From: a virus
Length of the DNA: 28,762 nucleotides
IMG/VR virus record: IMGVR_UViG_3300035190_000748
Coordinates: 1 to 28,762 of that record
Direction: 5' to 3' (one strand)
A program made the position numbers and the translations under genes. The notes below the pieces were generated by a model. It saw nothing but the letters and a program-made list of their open reading frames with translations, did no database searches and was not told where the DNA came from. Shown one piece after another: positions 1-6,276 of the stretch; the stretch's first letter is position 1; each line of letters begins with the position of its first letter.

Positions 1-8
1 GAAGAATA

Positions 9-359
9 ATGGGAGCTCGTATAAATTTTGTTTTTAAAGATGATTTAGATTCAGCGGTAGTACTGTACAGTCACTGGGGCCAGACAGAATGGCAACGGGA
101 CCTAGCAATGGCTATGAACCATGCTAAACCTAGATGGACAGACTCTTCATATGCAACACGTATGATGATTAGTTACCTTATGCAAGATAGCATTCTAGAA
201 GAAACAGGGTTTGGTATCTATTCAATCACTGGGACCAACTATGACCTGGGGGAGCAGACAGTGGTAATTGATTTAATTAATCATACAGTCACTGATATCC
301 ATCCTGTCAAATGGGATAATTTTATCCAAGCATATTTACCTGAGCACGCAGCGGTATAA
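9..359 (+). CDS. Hypothetical protein, 116 aa
   Basis: An open frame of 116 codons starting ATG at 9 and ending TAA. It has no signal peptide, membrane segment or motif that I recognise; it is rich in aromatic and acidic residues and looks like a small soluble protein. The gene is followed directly by two stem-loops, the second a good intrinsic terminator, so it is probably the last gene of a plus-strand transcript entering from the left. An earlier start outside the window cannot be excluded because only 8 bases lie upstream. Confidence 0.7.
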   Translation: MGARINFVFKDDLDSAVVLYSHWGQTEWQRDLAMAMNHAKPRWTDSSYATRMMISYLMQDSILEETGFGIYSITGTNYDLGEQTVVIDLINHTVTDIHPVKWDNFIQAYLPEHAAV

Positions 360-370
360 GCAGACGCTGC
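348..370 (+). other. Stem-loop over the stop codon of the first gene
   Basis: GCAGCG at 348-353 is perfectly complementary to CGCTGC at 365-370, with an 11-nt loop that contains the TAA stop codon of the upstream gene. It lies just before the terminator and could protect the 3' end of the mRNA. It has no T-run of its own. Confidence 0.45.
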
Positions 371-373
371 AAC

Positions 374-417
374 GGGGGAGTGCGATTTGTGGTGGGTTGC
401 GCTCCCCCCTTCTTTTT
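374..417 (+). terminator. Intrinsic terminator
   Basis: GGGGGAG (374-380) pairs with CTCCCCC (402-408), with possible further GC pairing inside, and is followed by the T-rich tail TTCTTTTT (410-417). This is a standard Rho-independent terminator on the plus strand for the gene ending at 359. Confidence 0.8.
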
Positions 418-441
418 GATACAATGAACTGAGGGAGAACT

Positions 442-654
442 ATGAGACGAAAACTAATAACCAAAGAAGAAAAGGTAGCAATCCAACTATCTAATGTTTT
501 GGCAGACCTTCGCCTTGACCTTGACATGGTGGGACAGTATCTTGCAGAGTCATCTCCCAATGTAATCTACAATCGTTTAATTACTATTGCAGACTCAGCG
601 GAACATACAAAGCAAGAGCAATACAATCACTACAATAACTACAAACTATTCTAG
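442..654 (+). CDS. Hypothetical protein, 70 aa
   Basis: A 70-codon gene with a clear Shine-Dalgarno (GAGGGAG, about 5 nt before ATG). An extended -10, TGATACAAT at 417-425, lies in the tail of the preceding terminator, so it would have a short leader of about 10 nt. The protein is predicted helical (residues about 8-50) with a polar C-terminus rich in Asn, Tyr and Gln. No family recognised. A 12-bp hairpin follows the stop codon. Confidence 0.7.
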   Translation: MRRKLITKEEKVAIQLSNVLADLRLDLDMVGQYLAESSPNVIYNRLITIADSAEHTKQEQYNHYNNYKLF

Positions 655-662
655 AAAGGCTG

Positions 663-693
663 CAGCGGTGGGCTTGACAAGAGCCTGCCGTTG
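663..693 (+). other. 12-bp hairpin after the 442-654 gene
   Basis: Bases 663-674 pair with 682-693 around a 7-nt loop (12 pairs including three G-T pairs). There is no T-run after it, so it is not a normal intrinsic terminator. It marks the left edge of the non-coding repeat region and could be an mRNA 3' end or a structured origin-proximal element. Confidence 0.45.
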
Positions 694-852
694 TGCCCGA
701 GAAACCTTCTTTCAAACCTTATTACGATAGAGCTAAAAATTTCCCATTTTCTAGACATTACGACAGCTCAAAAATTTTCTCCTAATTTAGACATTACGAA
801 CAATCAAAAAATTTTCCAGATTGTAGCCTATCAAACCTTATATGTCAAACCA

Positions 853-861
853 TGTTATAAT
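853..861 (+). promoter_or_regulatory. Extended -10 promoter, leaderless layout (ATG 868)
   Basis: TGtTATAAT ends 6 nt before ATG 868, the same geometry as many promoters in this window. TCAAACC motifs at 831 and 845 overlap the -35 side, so it may be controlled by the protein that binds the repeats. Confidence 0.55.
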
Positions 862-867
862 GGTTTT

Positions 868-1092
868 ATGGGAAGAGATCATTTTGCTCAGCTATCTAGA
901 CAAACCTCTCATCGCCATGATCAACCACATGATATAGAAACCTTCAATAAAGACTTTGGTGCTATATGTGGTATGTTGTATAGTGTTATAACTCTTAAGT
1001 GTTTCTTTCCTAAGTTCCCCGCCCAAAACGTGACTAATAATCCTGTCAGTGATTCTGCGGGACGGTATATACAAGAACAACTACCACTCTAA
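868..1092 (+). CDS. Possible small protein inside the repeat region, 74 aa
   Basis: The frame runs from ATG 868 to TAA 1092. The case for it is its start: TGtTATAAT lies exactly 6 nt upstream, matching the leaderless rule seen at clearly real genes. The protein starts with a polar, His-rich stretch and has no recognisable domain, so coding potential is weak. The open frame extends upstream to 691, but that part overlaps repeats and is probably non-coding. It could be a small regulator of the adjacent repeats or a spurious frame. Apart from this gene, 655-1565 holds only repeats, promoters and DnaA boxes. Confidence 0.35.
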   Translation: MGRDHFAQLSRQTSHRHDQPHDIETFNKDFGAICGMLYSVITLKCFFPKFPAQNVTNNPVSDSAGRYIQEQLPL

Positions 1093-1242
1093 ATCCCTAT
1101 AGTATATAAGACATTACGATATCAAACCTTTTCTCCTGGTTTTTGATATCTTTTTAAATATTATCAAACCTTTATATAATATTATTGGACATTTCGGACG
1201 ATTTTGTATAGGGTTTTATATAAGGTTTGTAAGGTTTGATAC

Positions 1243-1271
1243 TTGACAAATGTGAGGTTTGGGTATATAAT
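1243..1271 (+). promoter_or_regulatory. Consensus sigma70-type promoter in the repeat region
   Basis: TTGACA (1243-1248), a 17-bp spacer and TATAAT (1266-1271) match both consensus hexamers. A GAGGTTTGG motif lies in the spacer, AAGGTTTGATA sits just upstream and two 22-bp repeats lie just downstream. No open frame follows for about 290 nt, so the transcript would be non-coding and would run through the AT-rich stretch and DnaA boxes. Confidence 0.75.
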
Positions 1272-1274
1272 GCA

Positions 1275-1315
1275 AGCCAGATGTAAGGTTTGATAAAGCC
1301 AGATGTAAGGTTTGA
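1275..1315 (+). repeat. Two 22-bp-spaced direct repeats (iteron-like)
   Basis: The 19-bp string AGCCAGATGTAAGGTTTGA is found at 1275-1293 and again at 1297-1315, a period of 22 bp or about two helical turns. A third partial copy of its 3' half follows at 1315. The spacing is typical of iterons bound by plasmid or phage initiators. Confidence 0.75.
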
Positions 1316-1441
1316 AGGTTTGGTATGTGAGGTTTTAAAGCCGTTGACATTACGGCCCCATCTGTATAAGAGCTCAATAACCCATTAGACATATTGAAAG
1401 TACATGTAAACCATATATAAAAAATATCAGTAAGATTTATA

Positions 1442-1516
1442 TGTGGATAACCTGTGGATAACTATGTGTAAAACCACTAATTTAGGCTATCCAAATTATC
1501 GTTTAGCTGTGGATAA
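1442..1516. other. Cluster of three perfect DnaA boxes, candidate replication origin
   Basis: TGTGGATAA, the complement of the classic DnaA box TTATCCACA, occurs at 1442-1450, 1453-1461 and 1508-1516, all in one orientation. The preceding 1370-1440 is very AT-rich and could be the unwinding element. With the iteron-like repeats and the strong promoter upstream, this is the best candidate for a replication origin in the window. DnaA boxes imply use of the host initiator; this is inference. Confidence 0.7.
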
Positions 1517-1550
1517 CTATAACACTTCTATATTCAATTGCGTATAGATG

Positions 1551-1559
1551 TGCTATCAT
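1551..1559 (+). promoter_or_regulatory. Extended -10 promoter, leaderless layout (ATG 1566)
   Basis: TGcTATCAT lies 6 nt before ATG 1566. No good -35 is visible and no Shine-Dalgarno precedes the gene, so the mRNA probably begins at the start codon. Confidence 0.6.
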
Positions 1560-1565
1560 TAACAT

Positions 1566-2108
1566 ATGATAACTCCTGAGATACTAGAAACCATCAAGCA
1601 ACACAAGAAAGACTCTAAAATTGCGGTAATTAAAGATTTCTGCACAGACACTCCATCATGGCAAGAGTTCATTGATTACATAGACAAAGGCTCTAATGCT
1701 AAAGAACCTACTATGCCTCAACCAGGTGAGTATGATAAATCTTTGGGTGGTGTAACCATTGGTAATGTTATGATCAAACAAAACTTCTACTTCTATATAT
1801 CAGGAAGTGGTCCTATAGGAAAAGCCAGTCAAGAAATACAAGACTCTTTCACTCACGAGTTTGGTACCTATGGGGGTATTAGTACTCTTTATGTTAACTT
1901 CTCTACAAACCTAAGTAATATTCCACAACACTTTGATCCACATGATAACTTCTATTGGCAGTGCATAGGCTCAACTACATGGCATTGTGAAGATAAGACA
2001 TATGAGGTAAATCCAGGAGATCTGGTATACATCCCATCTAAGACCTATCATGGAGTAGATTTCTCTATGCCTAGGGCTGCTGTAGGCTTTAGCTGGAACC
2101 TAGACTAA
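1566..2108 (+). CDS. Cupin/JmjC-like Fe(II) oxygenase
   Basis: A 180-aa soluble protein whose C-terminal two thirds look like a JmjC or cupin-4 barrel. HFDPHDNFYWQCIGSTTW near residues 122-139 carries the H-x-D type metal ligands and the aromatic-Gln pattern of that fold. The NPGDLVYIPSKTYHGV stretch near 149-164 is the usual turn plus distal His. Proteins of this type hydroxylate proteins or small molecules using 2-oxoglutarate; the substrate cannot be read from sequence. It is one of four putative Fe(II) oxygenases in the window. The start is set by the leaderless promoter 6 nt upstream. Confidence 0.7.
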   Translation: MITPEILETIKQHKKDSKIAVIKDFCTDTPSWQEFIDYIDKGSNAKEPTMPQPGEYDKSLGGVTIGNVMIKQNFYFYISGSGPIGKASQEIQDSFTHEFGTYGGISTLYVNFSTNLSNIPQHFDPHDNFYWQCIGSTTWHCEDKTYEVNPGDLVYIPSKTYHGVDFSMPRAAVGFSWNLD

Positions 2109-2193
2109 AAAACGGTACACGCTCTTAGGCTATTGGGCATATGGGCATATCCTTCTATAGGGGTTATTTACTATAGGGATTATGGTTTCTTAT

Positions 2194-2222
2194 TTGACTT
2201 ACCCGTTTTTTTCTGAGACAAT
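2194..2222 (+). promoter_or_regulatory. Promoter for the 2229 gene, leaderless layout
   Basis: TTGACT (2194-2199), a 17-bp spacer and TGaGACAAT (2214-2222) precede ATG 2229 by 6 nt. The -10 hexamer differs from consensus at two bases but has the extended TG. Confidence 0.55.
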
Positions 2223-2228
2223 AGGGTT

Positions 2229-2387
2229 ATGAAACCTTTATCAGATAGACAAGTAGACAACCGCTTCTGGAACATGATTAGAGATAACTGTGACCATGTG
2301 TTTGAATGGTCATTGCAATGTGGTGAAGTAGCCTGTGATAAGTGCTATACAACCTATGATAAGTATAAGAAGATATCTCAAGAATGA
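2229..2387 (+). CDS. Small zinc-binding-like protein, 52 aa
   Basis: A short gene of 52 codons from ATG 2229 to TGA 2387. It overlaps the next gene by ATGA, a classic translational-coupling overlap, which supports both. The sequence has a C-D-H pair near residues 20-22, then C31 and C37-x2-C40. The next protein has the same kind of pattern (C-E-H ... C-x2-C) near its C-terminus, suggesting two related zinc knuckles. Function unknown. Confidence 0.65.
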   Translation: MKPLSDRQVDNRFWNMIRDNCDHVFEWSLQCGEVACDKCYTTYDKYKKISQE

Positions 2388-2620
2388 AAAAATGTTACGC
2401 TACCAAGAACAATGGCAAGACCTGCTTTGCTAATGTTACTGCTGCCTGGCCTGCTCAAACATGCCACATACATGACCCAAATGGAAAGTTTAGACAACAA
2501 TTAAAGGCTAAAGGAATGGGTAAGAGTTATGTTGTTAAGTGTGAACATAAATGGTATATGCGTGAAGAAGGCATTCAATGCGAGAAATGTCTTTTAGTGT
2601 GGCAAAAGGGAATGGATTAA
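2384..2620 (+). CDS. Small zinc-finger-like protein, 78 aa
   Basis: A 78-aa protein overlapping the previous gene by 4 nt. The N-terminal half has C4, C14 and a CHIHDPNGKFR motif near 27-37, resembling small phage proteins with a C-x-G-x-C...CHxHGG zinc fold. The C-terminal half has C-E-H near 53-55 and C-x2-C near 66-69. Two separate zinc modules are likely. Such proteins are common in actinobacterial phages and usually uncharacterised. Expressed from the promoter of the upstream gene. Confidence 0.75.
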   Translation: MKKCYATKNNGKTCFANVTAAWPAQTCHIHDPNGKFRQQLKAKGMGKSYVVKCEHKWYMREEGIQCEKCLLVWQKGMD

Positions 2621-2635
2621 AATATATGGAGAATC

Positions 2636-2761
2636 ATGGTATTTAACGATTGGTTTCACATGCTAATGTCTTTTTGGGTTTATGGGATGGCAACAAGCTT
2701 TTCCCTTATTTGTTTATGGCTAATAAAAGACCTTGTAAAGATTATTATAAAAGGTGAGTAG
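2636..2761 (+). CDS. Small single-span membrane protein, 41 aa
   Basis: ATG 2636 to TAG 2761, preceded by a GGAG ribosome site. The middle of the 41-residue product is one long hydrophobic stretch (about residues 8-34) followed by a lysine-bearing tail, so a single membrane helix is predicted. No family recognised. Confidence 0.55.
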   Translation: MVFNDWFHMLMSFWVYGMATSFSLICLWLIKDLVKIIIKGE

Positions 2762-2768
2762 AATCATA

Positions 2769-2858
2769 GTGTGTCCTGTATGCAAGAAAGAATGGGAGTT
2801 TAGAAAAGGCTTTGCTTACGAAAGTCTATATAAGCATATGAAGGTTTGTAACCAATAG
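2769..2858 (+). CDS. Possible 29-aa zinc-finger peptide (GTG start)
   Basis: A GTG-started frame of 29 codons encoding CPVC at residues 2-5, then a His near 23 and a Cys at 27 (C-x2-C...H-x3-C), a compact single zinc finger. It starts 8 nt after the stop of the preceding membrane protein. Its small size and non-ATG start make it uncertain. Confidence 0.4.
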   Translation: MCPVCKKEWEFRKGFAYESLYKHMKVCNQ

Positions 2859-2910
2859 TGCCCGTGTAGGGCATTCAAAGGTTTGCTTACCTCTATTTTG
2901 CCGCCGAACT

Positions 2911-4035
2911 TTAAAGACGATTGATCTGCTTATTGACGAACTCTAAAAATTTGCCCGTAATAAGTGCGAAACCTAATTCAGGCTTTGCACTGACGCATGC
3001 TGGACTTACTATATACTTTGCCCATTCCTTTACAGCTTCCTTGTTCTTGCCTGCTGTATCTGCTAGAAGGTAGGATACGATGCCTAGAGGGTATGCCCCA
3101 GGCTCTTTGGTGGAATAGTCATAGGTAAGTATGTTATTTGAGTCAATAGAGGCTTCTCCAAGGAATGCTGAGACATTTGCGCTGTTTGGCTCAACGAAGT
3201 TACCAGATGCATTACCTATATTTACTACCTTTAAGTTAAAGAACTTAGCAAAGGAAACTTCTGCATAAGTAATAGAGTACTTAGTCTTTGATGCAAGTGT
3301 TGCTACACCTTGTGACTGGTTTGCTCCAACAATTCTTCCCATGTTACCAATGTCATTTATATTCTTTGGAAATGATGTTGAGAATGAGTCAGACACTGGC
3401 TTTGTCCAAACCTCTGGTAGTGATGCCTTCATGTATCTAACAAAGTTATTTGTTGTTCCAGAGTTATCAAGTCTAAACACCACCTTGATCTTTTGATTGG
3501 GAAGTGTATATACAATACTCTTGGTTGCTATTCTTAATACTACTGGGTTGCCATACTTGTCTTTAACTAGATTACCAGACTTATCTTTTCTGTAAATAAC
3601 TTCTTTAATCTTTCTATTGTTATCAGCTTTAATAGCAGGATCATTCCACATTGTTATGTCCCCTGCAAAAATCTTAGCAATAGTGGTTGATGATAGATAA
3701 ACCTGTCTGTTACCTGGAAGGTTATGCATTACAGCAATAGGTGCTGCAACAACTGGTATGTGTATGATGGATGGCTTCTTAGTTGCTGCAGTGTGTGCTG
3801 AATCGGAGAACCAGAAATCACCAATGCCCTTGTCTGATGATGTCTTGCCAGCCCCAGAGCCATTTGGAGAGTATGTAACTACATTACCTGTTGACTTGGC
3901 ATAAGATGATCTGCATTCGTCAATAAGGTTTGCTGGAAAAGATGCTCCATTACCAACAATATTTTCTGCTGCAAAAGCAGGGGTAGAAATAGATAGAGCA
4001 GCAACGACTGCTATTACGATAAGTTTAAGTCTCAT
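2911..4035 (-). CDS. pstS: PstS-like phosphate-binding protein
   Basis: A 374-aa protein with a signal peptide ending near residue 23 (AFAA) and the PstS pattern. NGASFPANL is near 28-36 and NGSGAGKTSSDKGIGDF, the phosphate-loop region, near 57-73. The IFAGDITMWNDP motif near 128-139 is found in nearly all PstS proteins. Periplasmic or surface PstS feeds the Pst ABC transporter, and phage copies are known mainly from cyanophages as auxiliary genes for phosphate uptake during infection. No PstABC or PhoU gene is present, so it would work with host transporters. It is isolated on the minus strand and has its own leaderless-type promoter. Confidence 0.85.
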   Translation of the reverse strand: MRLKLIVIAVVAALSISTPAFAAENIVGNGASFPANLIDECRSSYAKSTGNVVTYSPNGSGAGKTSSDKGIGDFWFSDSAHTAATKKPSIIHIPVVAAPIAVMHNLPGNRQVYLSSTTIAKIFAGDITMWNDPAIKADNNRKIKEVIYRKDKSGNLVKDKYGNPVVLRIATKSIVYTLPNQKIKVVFRLDNSGTTNNFVRYMKASLPEVWTKPVSDSFSTSFPKNINDIGNMGRIVGANQSQGVATLASKTKYSITYAEVSFAKFFNLKVVNIGNASGNFVEPNSANVSAFLGEASIDSNNILTYDYSTKEPGAYPLGIVSYLLADTAGKNKEAVKEWAKYIVSPACVSAKPELGFALITGKFLEFVNKQINRL

Positions 4036-4041
4036 AATAAG

Positions 4042-4047
4042 AGTATA
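4042..4047 (-). promoter_or_regulatory. -10 element for the PstS-like gene, leaderless layout
   Basis: On the minus strand TATACT ends 6 nt before ATG 4035. There is no Shine-Dalgarno. The -35 side is weak (TTGCTA with a 19-bp spacer). No Pho-box-like repeat was recognised. Confidence 0.5.
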
Positions 4048-4135
4048 TAGTAAATAAACTATATTCTAGCAAACAATAGGCTCATTTAACCAAGTGTTCA
4101 TCTAATGTTTTATATACTGACATATAGCATAAGTA

Positions 4136-4144
4136 TGATACTAT
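4136..4144 (+). promoter_or_regulatory. Extended -10 promoter, leaderless layout (ATG 4151)
   Basis: TGaTACTAT ends 6 nt before ATG 4151. The -10 hexamer keeps the key T, A and final T positions. It is divergent from the PstS promoter about 90 bp away. Confidence 0.45.
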
Positions 4145-4150
4145 ATATAC

Positions 4151-4825
4151 ATGAAGCCAATCCTAAAGCCATTGATAGAAATTAATATTACAAACAATCA
4201 TAACGAATCCTTTACCCTTAAAACATTTGATCATGTTTCCTTGATAGTAGAGCACGAGCATGCATCTCTTAATAATTCTTTTGCTTTAAGATTTTGTGGT
4301 GATAAAGACAATGGAACCTATGTTGAGATTGGATCATCACACTGGGTTGAGGGAAACCATACATACATGCTTGAGAAAGAATTTGGATGGACAGGTGTAG
4401 GAATAGACATTGAAAAACACCATGCAGATAAATATAACGAAGCTAGGTCTAACCCATGCATAGAGGGTGATGCTACGACATTTAACTGGGATAAGTACTT
4501 TGAAGAAAATAACTTTCCAAATCAAATAGACTTTTTATCAATAGACACTGACGCATCAAACCTTTTATCACTAATAAATCTTCCATTGTCAAGATATAGA
4601 TTTTCTACTATTGTTTTAGAAAACAAAGAAAGCTCAAACCAAGCATTAGATATTGATGAAAAAGTAAAAAAAATACAACGAGAAATTCTTGCTAAATACA
4701 ACTATACACTCATTGGGTCTGGGTTTACAGATGATTTTTGGATAGATAATACATATCTTGATCTTCAAGGAAATCAGTGGGACCCCTTAGCCTTTGCTTT
4801 CTGGAATAAACTGATACACAACTAA
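4151..4825 (+). CDS. FkbM-family-like SAM methyltransferase
   Basis: A 224-aa protein with the FkbM (Methyltransf_21) signature. GTYVEIGSSHW near 55-65 is the SAM-binding loop, EFGWTGVGIDIEKH near 77-90 the acidic end of strand 2, and DFLSIDTDASNLL near 127-139 the motif preceding the substrate site. FkbM enzymes O-methylate sugars or natural products. A second related enzyme follows at 5001, separated by a tiny zinc protein. The two share the layout and the phrase FEENNFP, so they are probably paralogues. The substrate is likely a glycan, inferred from neighbouring glycosyltransferases. Confidence 0.75.
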   Translation: MKPILKPLIEINITNNHNESFTLKTFDHVSLIVEHEHASLNNSFALRFCGDKDNGTYVEIGSSHWVEGNHTYMLEKEFGWTGVGIDIEKHHADKYNEARSNPCIEGDATTFNWDKYFEENNFPNQIDFLSIDTDASNLLSLINLPLSRYRFSTIVLENKESSNQALDIDEKVKKIQREILAKYNYTLIGSGFTDDFWIDNTYLDLQGNQWDPLAFAFWNKLIHN

Positions 4826-4834
4826 TAGCATTTA

Positions 4835-4843
4835 TGGTATGAT
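4835..4843 (+). promoter_or_regulatory. Extended -10 promoter TGGTATGAT, leaderless layout (ATG 4850)
   Basis: TGgTATGAT ends 6 nt before ATG 4850. The same nonamer recurs before the genes at 8052 (minus) and 8106 (plus). A TACACA -35-like hexamer lies 17 bp upstream. Confidence 0.7.
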
Positions 4844-4849
4844 ATAGGT

Positions 4850-4975
4850 ATGAATAAAACAAAGTGCTTCTTTTGTGACAAAGAGGCTGCATACCTAGAC
4901 GTTGTGGTTAATCATGCAGACTACATAGTTGCAGACGTATGTGAAAAGCATTTACAAATGGGACTGTCTTCTTAA
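4850..4975 (+). CDS. Small C-x2-C...C-x2-H zinc protein, 41 aa
   Basis: ATG 4850 to TAA 4975, 41 codons, with a strong leaderless promoter. C6-x2-C9 and C31-x2-H34 form a four-ligand zinc site with about 20 residues between pairs. The same spacing is seen in the DUF7455-like protein at 21625-21855, so this may be a minimal member of that fold. It sits between two FkbM-type methyltransferase genes and may be cotranscribed with the second. Confidence 0.65.
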   Translation: MNKTKCFFCDKEAAYLDVVVNHADYIVADVCEKHLQMGLSS

Positions 4976-4977
4976 GT

Positions 4978-4993
4978 CCCCCAAAAAAAGGGG
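4978..4993 (+). promoter_or_regulatory. Hairpin covering the ribosome site of the 5001 gene
   Basis: CCCC (4979-4982) can pair with GGGG (4990-4993) around seven A residues. GGGG is part of the AAGGGG ribosome site for ATG 5001. A competing hairpin, GGACT (4961-4965) with AGTCC (4975-4979), overlaps the upstream stop codon. Translation of the small gene could therefore control access to this site. Confidence 0.35.
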
Positions 4994-5000
4994 TAACGCA

Positions 5001-5594
5001 ATGAATCAGGGATGGCAAAACAAAAGCGAGCAAGAAGAGTTTGTATTAAAACTACTTAATAATAAAAAAGAGGGTTACTACGTTGAGTTGGGTGCTGCTC
5101 ATTCAAAGAACGGAAGTAATACCTATAGGCTTGAAAATGAGTTTGACTGGAAAGGTGTTTCATTTGAGATTGTTCCAGAACTGCACGAAGAAATATCTGC
5201 AAATAGAAAGAATCCATGCATATTAGGAGATGCCACTAAGTTTAACTATATAAGCTATTTTGAAGAAAATAACTTTCCAGAACAAATAGATTATCTTCAG
5301 GTAGACATTGATGCTGGGTATCAGTGGGATGGTAGACCAGCTGGTAACCATTACACAACATTGCATGGACTAATTGCGGTGCCACTAAACAAGTATAGGT
5401 TTTCAGTTATTACATTTGAACATGATTCCAACATGTACTGGAGAAATACAGCCATGAGAGATGCACAACGAGAGATTCTTGATTCACTTGGATACTCCTT
5501 AGTTGTAAGACAAATTCATGAAGACTGGTGGGTTGATCCAAATGTTATTGGTTTAGAAGACTATAGAAGTAGTTTTAAATGGGATACTCTATAG
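5001..5594 (+). CDS. FkbM-family-like SAM methyltransferase
   Basis: A 197-aa enzyme with YYVELGAAHSKNGSNTYRLE near residues 24-43 (SAM loop and the S-N-T-x-x-LE pattern of FkbM proteins) and DYLQVDID near 95-102. I prefer ATG 5001 because AAGGGG precedes it by 6 nt; an upstream ATG at 4929 would overlap the small zinc gene and gives a poor N-terminus. It is related to the protein at 4151 but carries an extra loop of about 20 residues after the DID motif. The likely role is O-methylation of a sugar. The last 16 nt overlap the next gene if that gene begins at 5579. Confidence 0.75.
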   Translation: MNQGWQNKSEQEEFVLKLLNNKKEGYYVELGAAHSKNGSNTYRLENEFDWKGVSFEIVPELHEEISANRKNPCILGDATKFNYISYFEENNFPEQIDYLQVDIDAGYQWDGRPAGNHYTTLHGLIAVPLNKYRFSVITFEHDSNMYWRNTAMRDAQREILDSLGYSLVVRQIHEDWWVDPNVIGLEDYRSSFKWDTL

Positions 5595-6232
5595 GAATGG
5601 ATACTTTTCATGTAGAACATTTTTTCCCAACAATGGAAAAAATAGGTGATGAAGTATATGTTTACAGAGGTTTTTTATCAAAAGAAAAAGTAAAGCAATA
5701 TTTAGACATTATTCTTGATCAAAAAGAATGGATAGATGGTGCACAGTTCAACAAGCCAACAATTGAAACATTTTCAAATCCTATATTTGGAGACCTGTTA
5801 AAAAAAATTCAGGATGAATTAGCTTTAGAAAAAATGTTTCTTGAATTTACTCCAAGCATAACAAAAATAAAAACTGGAAATGGTATGGAAGAACATTCTG
5901 ATGATTGCCCATATTGTTGGAAAGTCAGGGACCCAGAAATAAATATAAGTGATAACGAAGGCAAGAGATGTGTTCTTTATGGCATAGTTTTATATTTTAG
6001 CGATTTTGAGGGTGGAGATATATACTATCCAGAACAAGGTATATCCTTTAAACCAGAACCTGGTGACTTAATCATGCACTCAACAAAAAAGTACTGTAAG
6101 CATGGGGTCAGTCCAGTTACTAGTGGTACAAGGTATTCCTTATCTCCTTATATAGTTCAATATCACTCTGAATCTGACGAAAAAGTGGCATATGATTTTT
6201 GGAATAATTACACATTAAAAAATATTTTTTAA
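5579..6232 (+). CDS. Prolyl-4-hydroxylase-type 2OG-Fe(II) oxygenase
   Basis: A protein of about 217 aa with the double-stranded beta-helix of P4H-type dioxygenases. HSDD near 97-100 gives the H-x-D ligands. YFSDFEGGDIYYP near 139-151 is the usual Gly-Gly turn, PEPGDLIMH near 158-166 the next strand, KHGV the distal His and TRYSLSPY the 2-oxoglutarate Arg. All three iron ligands and the Arg are present, so it should be active. The substrate (protein or glycan) is unknown. ATG 5579 overlaps the upstream gene; ATG 5597 is an alternative start, and neither has a strong ribosome site. Confidence 0.75.
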   Translation: MGYSIGMDTFHVEHFFPTMEKIGDEVYVYRGFLSKEKVKQYLDIILDQKEWIDGAQFNKPTIETFSNPIFGDLLKKIQDELALEKMFLEFTPSITKIKTGNGMEEHSDDCPYCWKVRDPEINISDNEGKRCVLYGIVLYFSDFEGGDIYYPEQGISFKPEPGDLIMHSTKKYCKHGVSPVTSGTRYSLSPYIVQYHSESDEKVAYDFWNNYTLKNIF

Positions 6233-6241
6233 TATAAAGGG

Positions 6242-6270
6242 TTGACAAACAACATTGTAGTTGATATACT
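6242..6270 (+). promoter_or_regulatory. Consensus promoter, leaderless layout (ATG 6277)
   Basis: TTGACA (6242-6247), 17-bp spacer, TGaTATACT (6262-6270), then 6 nt to ATG 6277. This is the best-formed leaderless promoter in the window because both hexamers and the extended TG are present. Confidence 0.8.
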
Positions 6271-6276
6271 AATTAT

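Larger units (their letters stand above)
712..1323. repeat. Dispersed 9-bp motif AAGGTTTGA / TCAAACCTT
   Basis: The 9-mer occurs as TCAAACCTT at 712, 831, 1122 and 1164 and as AAGGTTTGA at 1231, 1285 and 1307. Near-copies lie at 845 (TCAAACCAT), 1222 (AAGGTTTGT), 1254 (GAGGTTTGG) and 1315 (AAGGTTTGG). The orientation switches near 1200, so left copies face right copies. Several copies sit in or beside promoters (around 853 and 1243-1271). This fits binding sites for a replication initiator or a repressor; the protein is not identifiable here. Confidence 0.8.
754..1354. repeat. Dispersed motif GACATTACG
   Basis: GACATTACG(A) occurs at 754, 790, 1110 and 1346, with the related GACATTTCGG near 1189 and ATTACGA at 721. 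At 721 and 1110 it adjoins the TCAAACCTT motif, so the two families appear paired. One more exact GACATTACGA (7807) and an ACATTACGA (7424) lie inside small genes, so the motif is enriched in, but not restricted to, this region. Role unknown; probably protein-binding sites. Confidence 0.6.

Noticed and set aside
691-867. Open frame upstream of ATG 868 that would extend the 74-aa protein to 133 aa
   Set aside because: It runs through dense repeats and a hairpin, has no ribosome site, and the extended -10 promoter at 853-861 would lie inside it.
892-1080. Minus-strand open frame in the repeat region, 62 aa
   Set aside because: It needs a TTG start, has no ribosome site or promoter and lies opposite the better-supported frame.
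1344-1370. TTGACA...TATAAG promoter-like pair
   Set aside because: The spacer is 15 bp, which is poor for sigma70-type polymerase, and no gene follows directly.
2859-2873. TGCCC-GTGTA-GGGCA hairpin after the last small plus-strand gene
   Set aside because: Only 5 bp and no T-run on either side, so it is not called a terminator.
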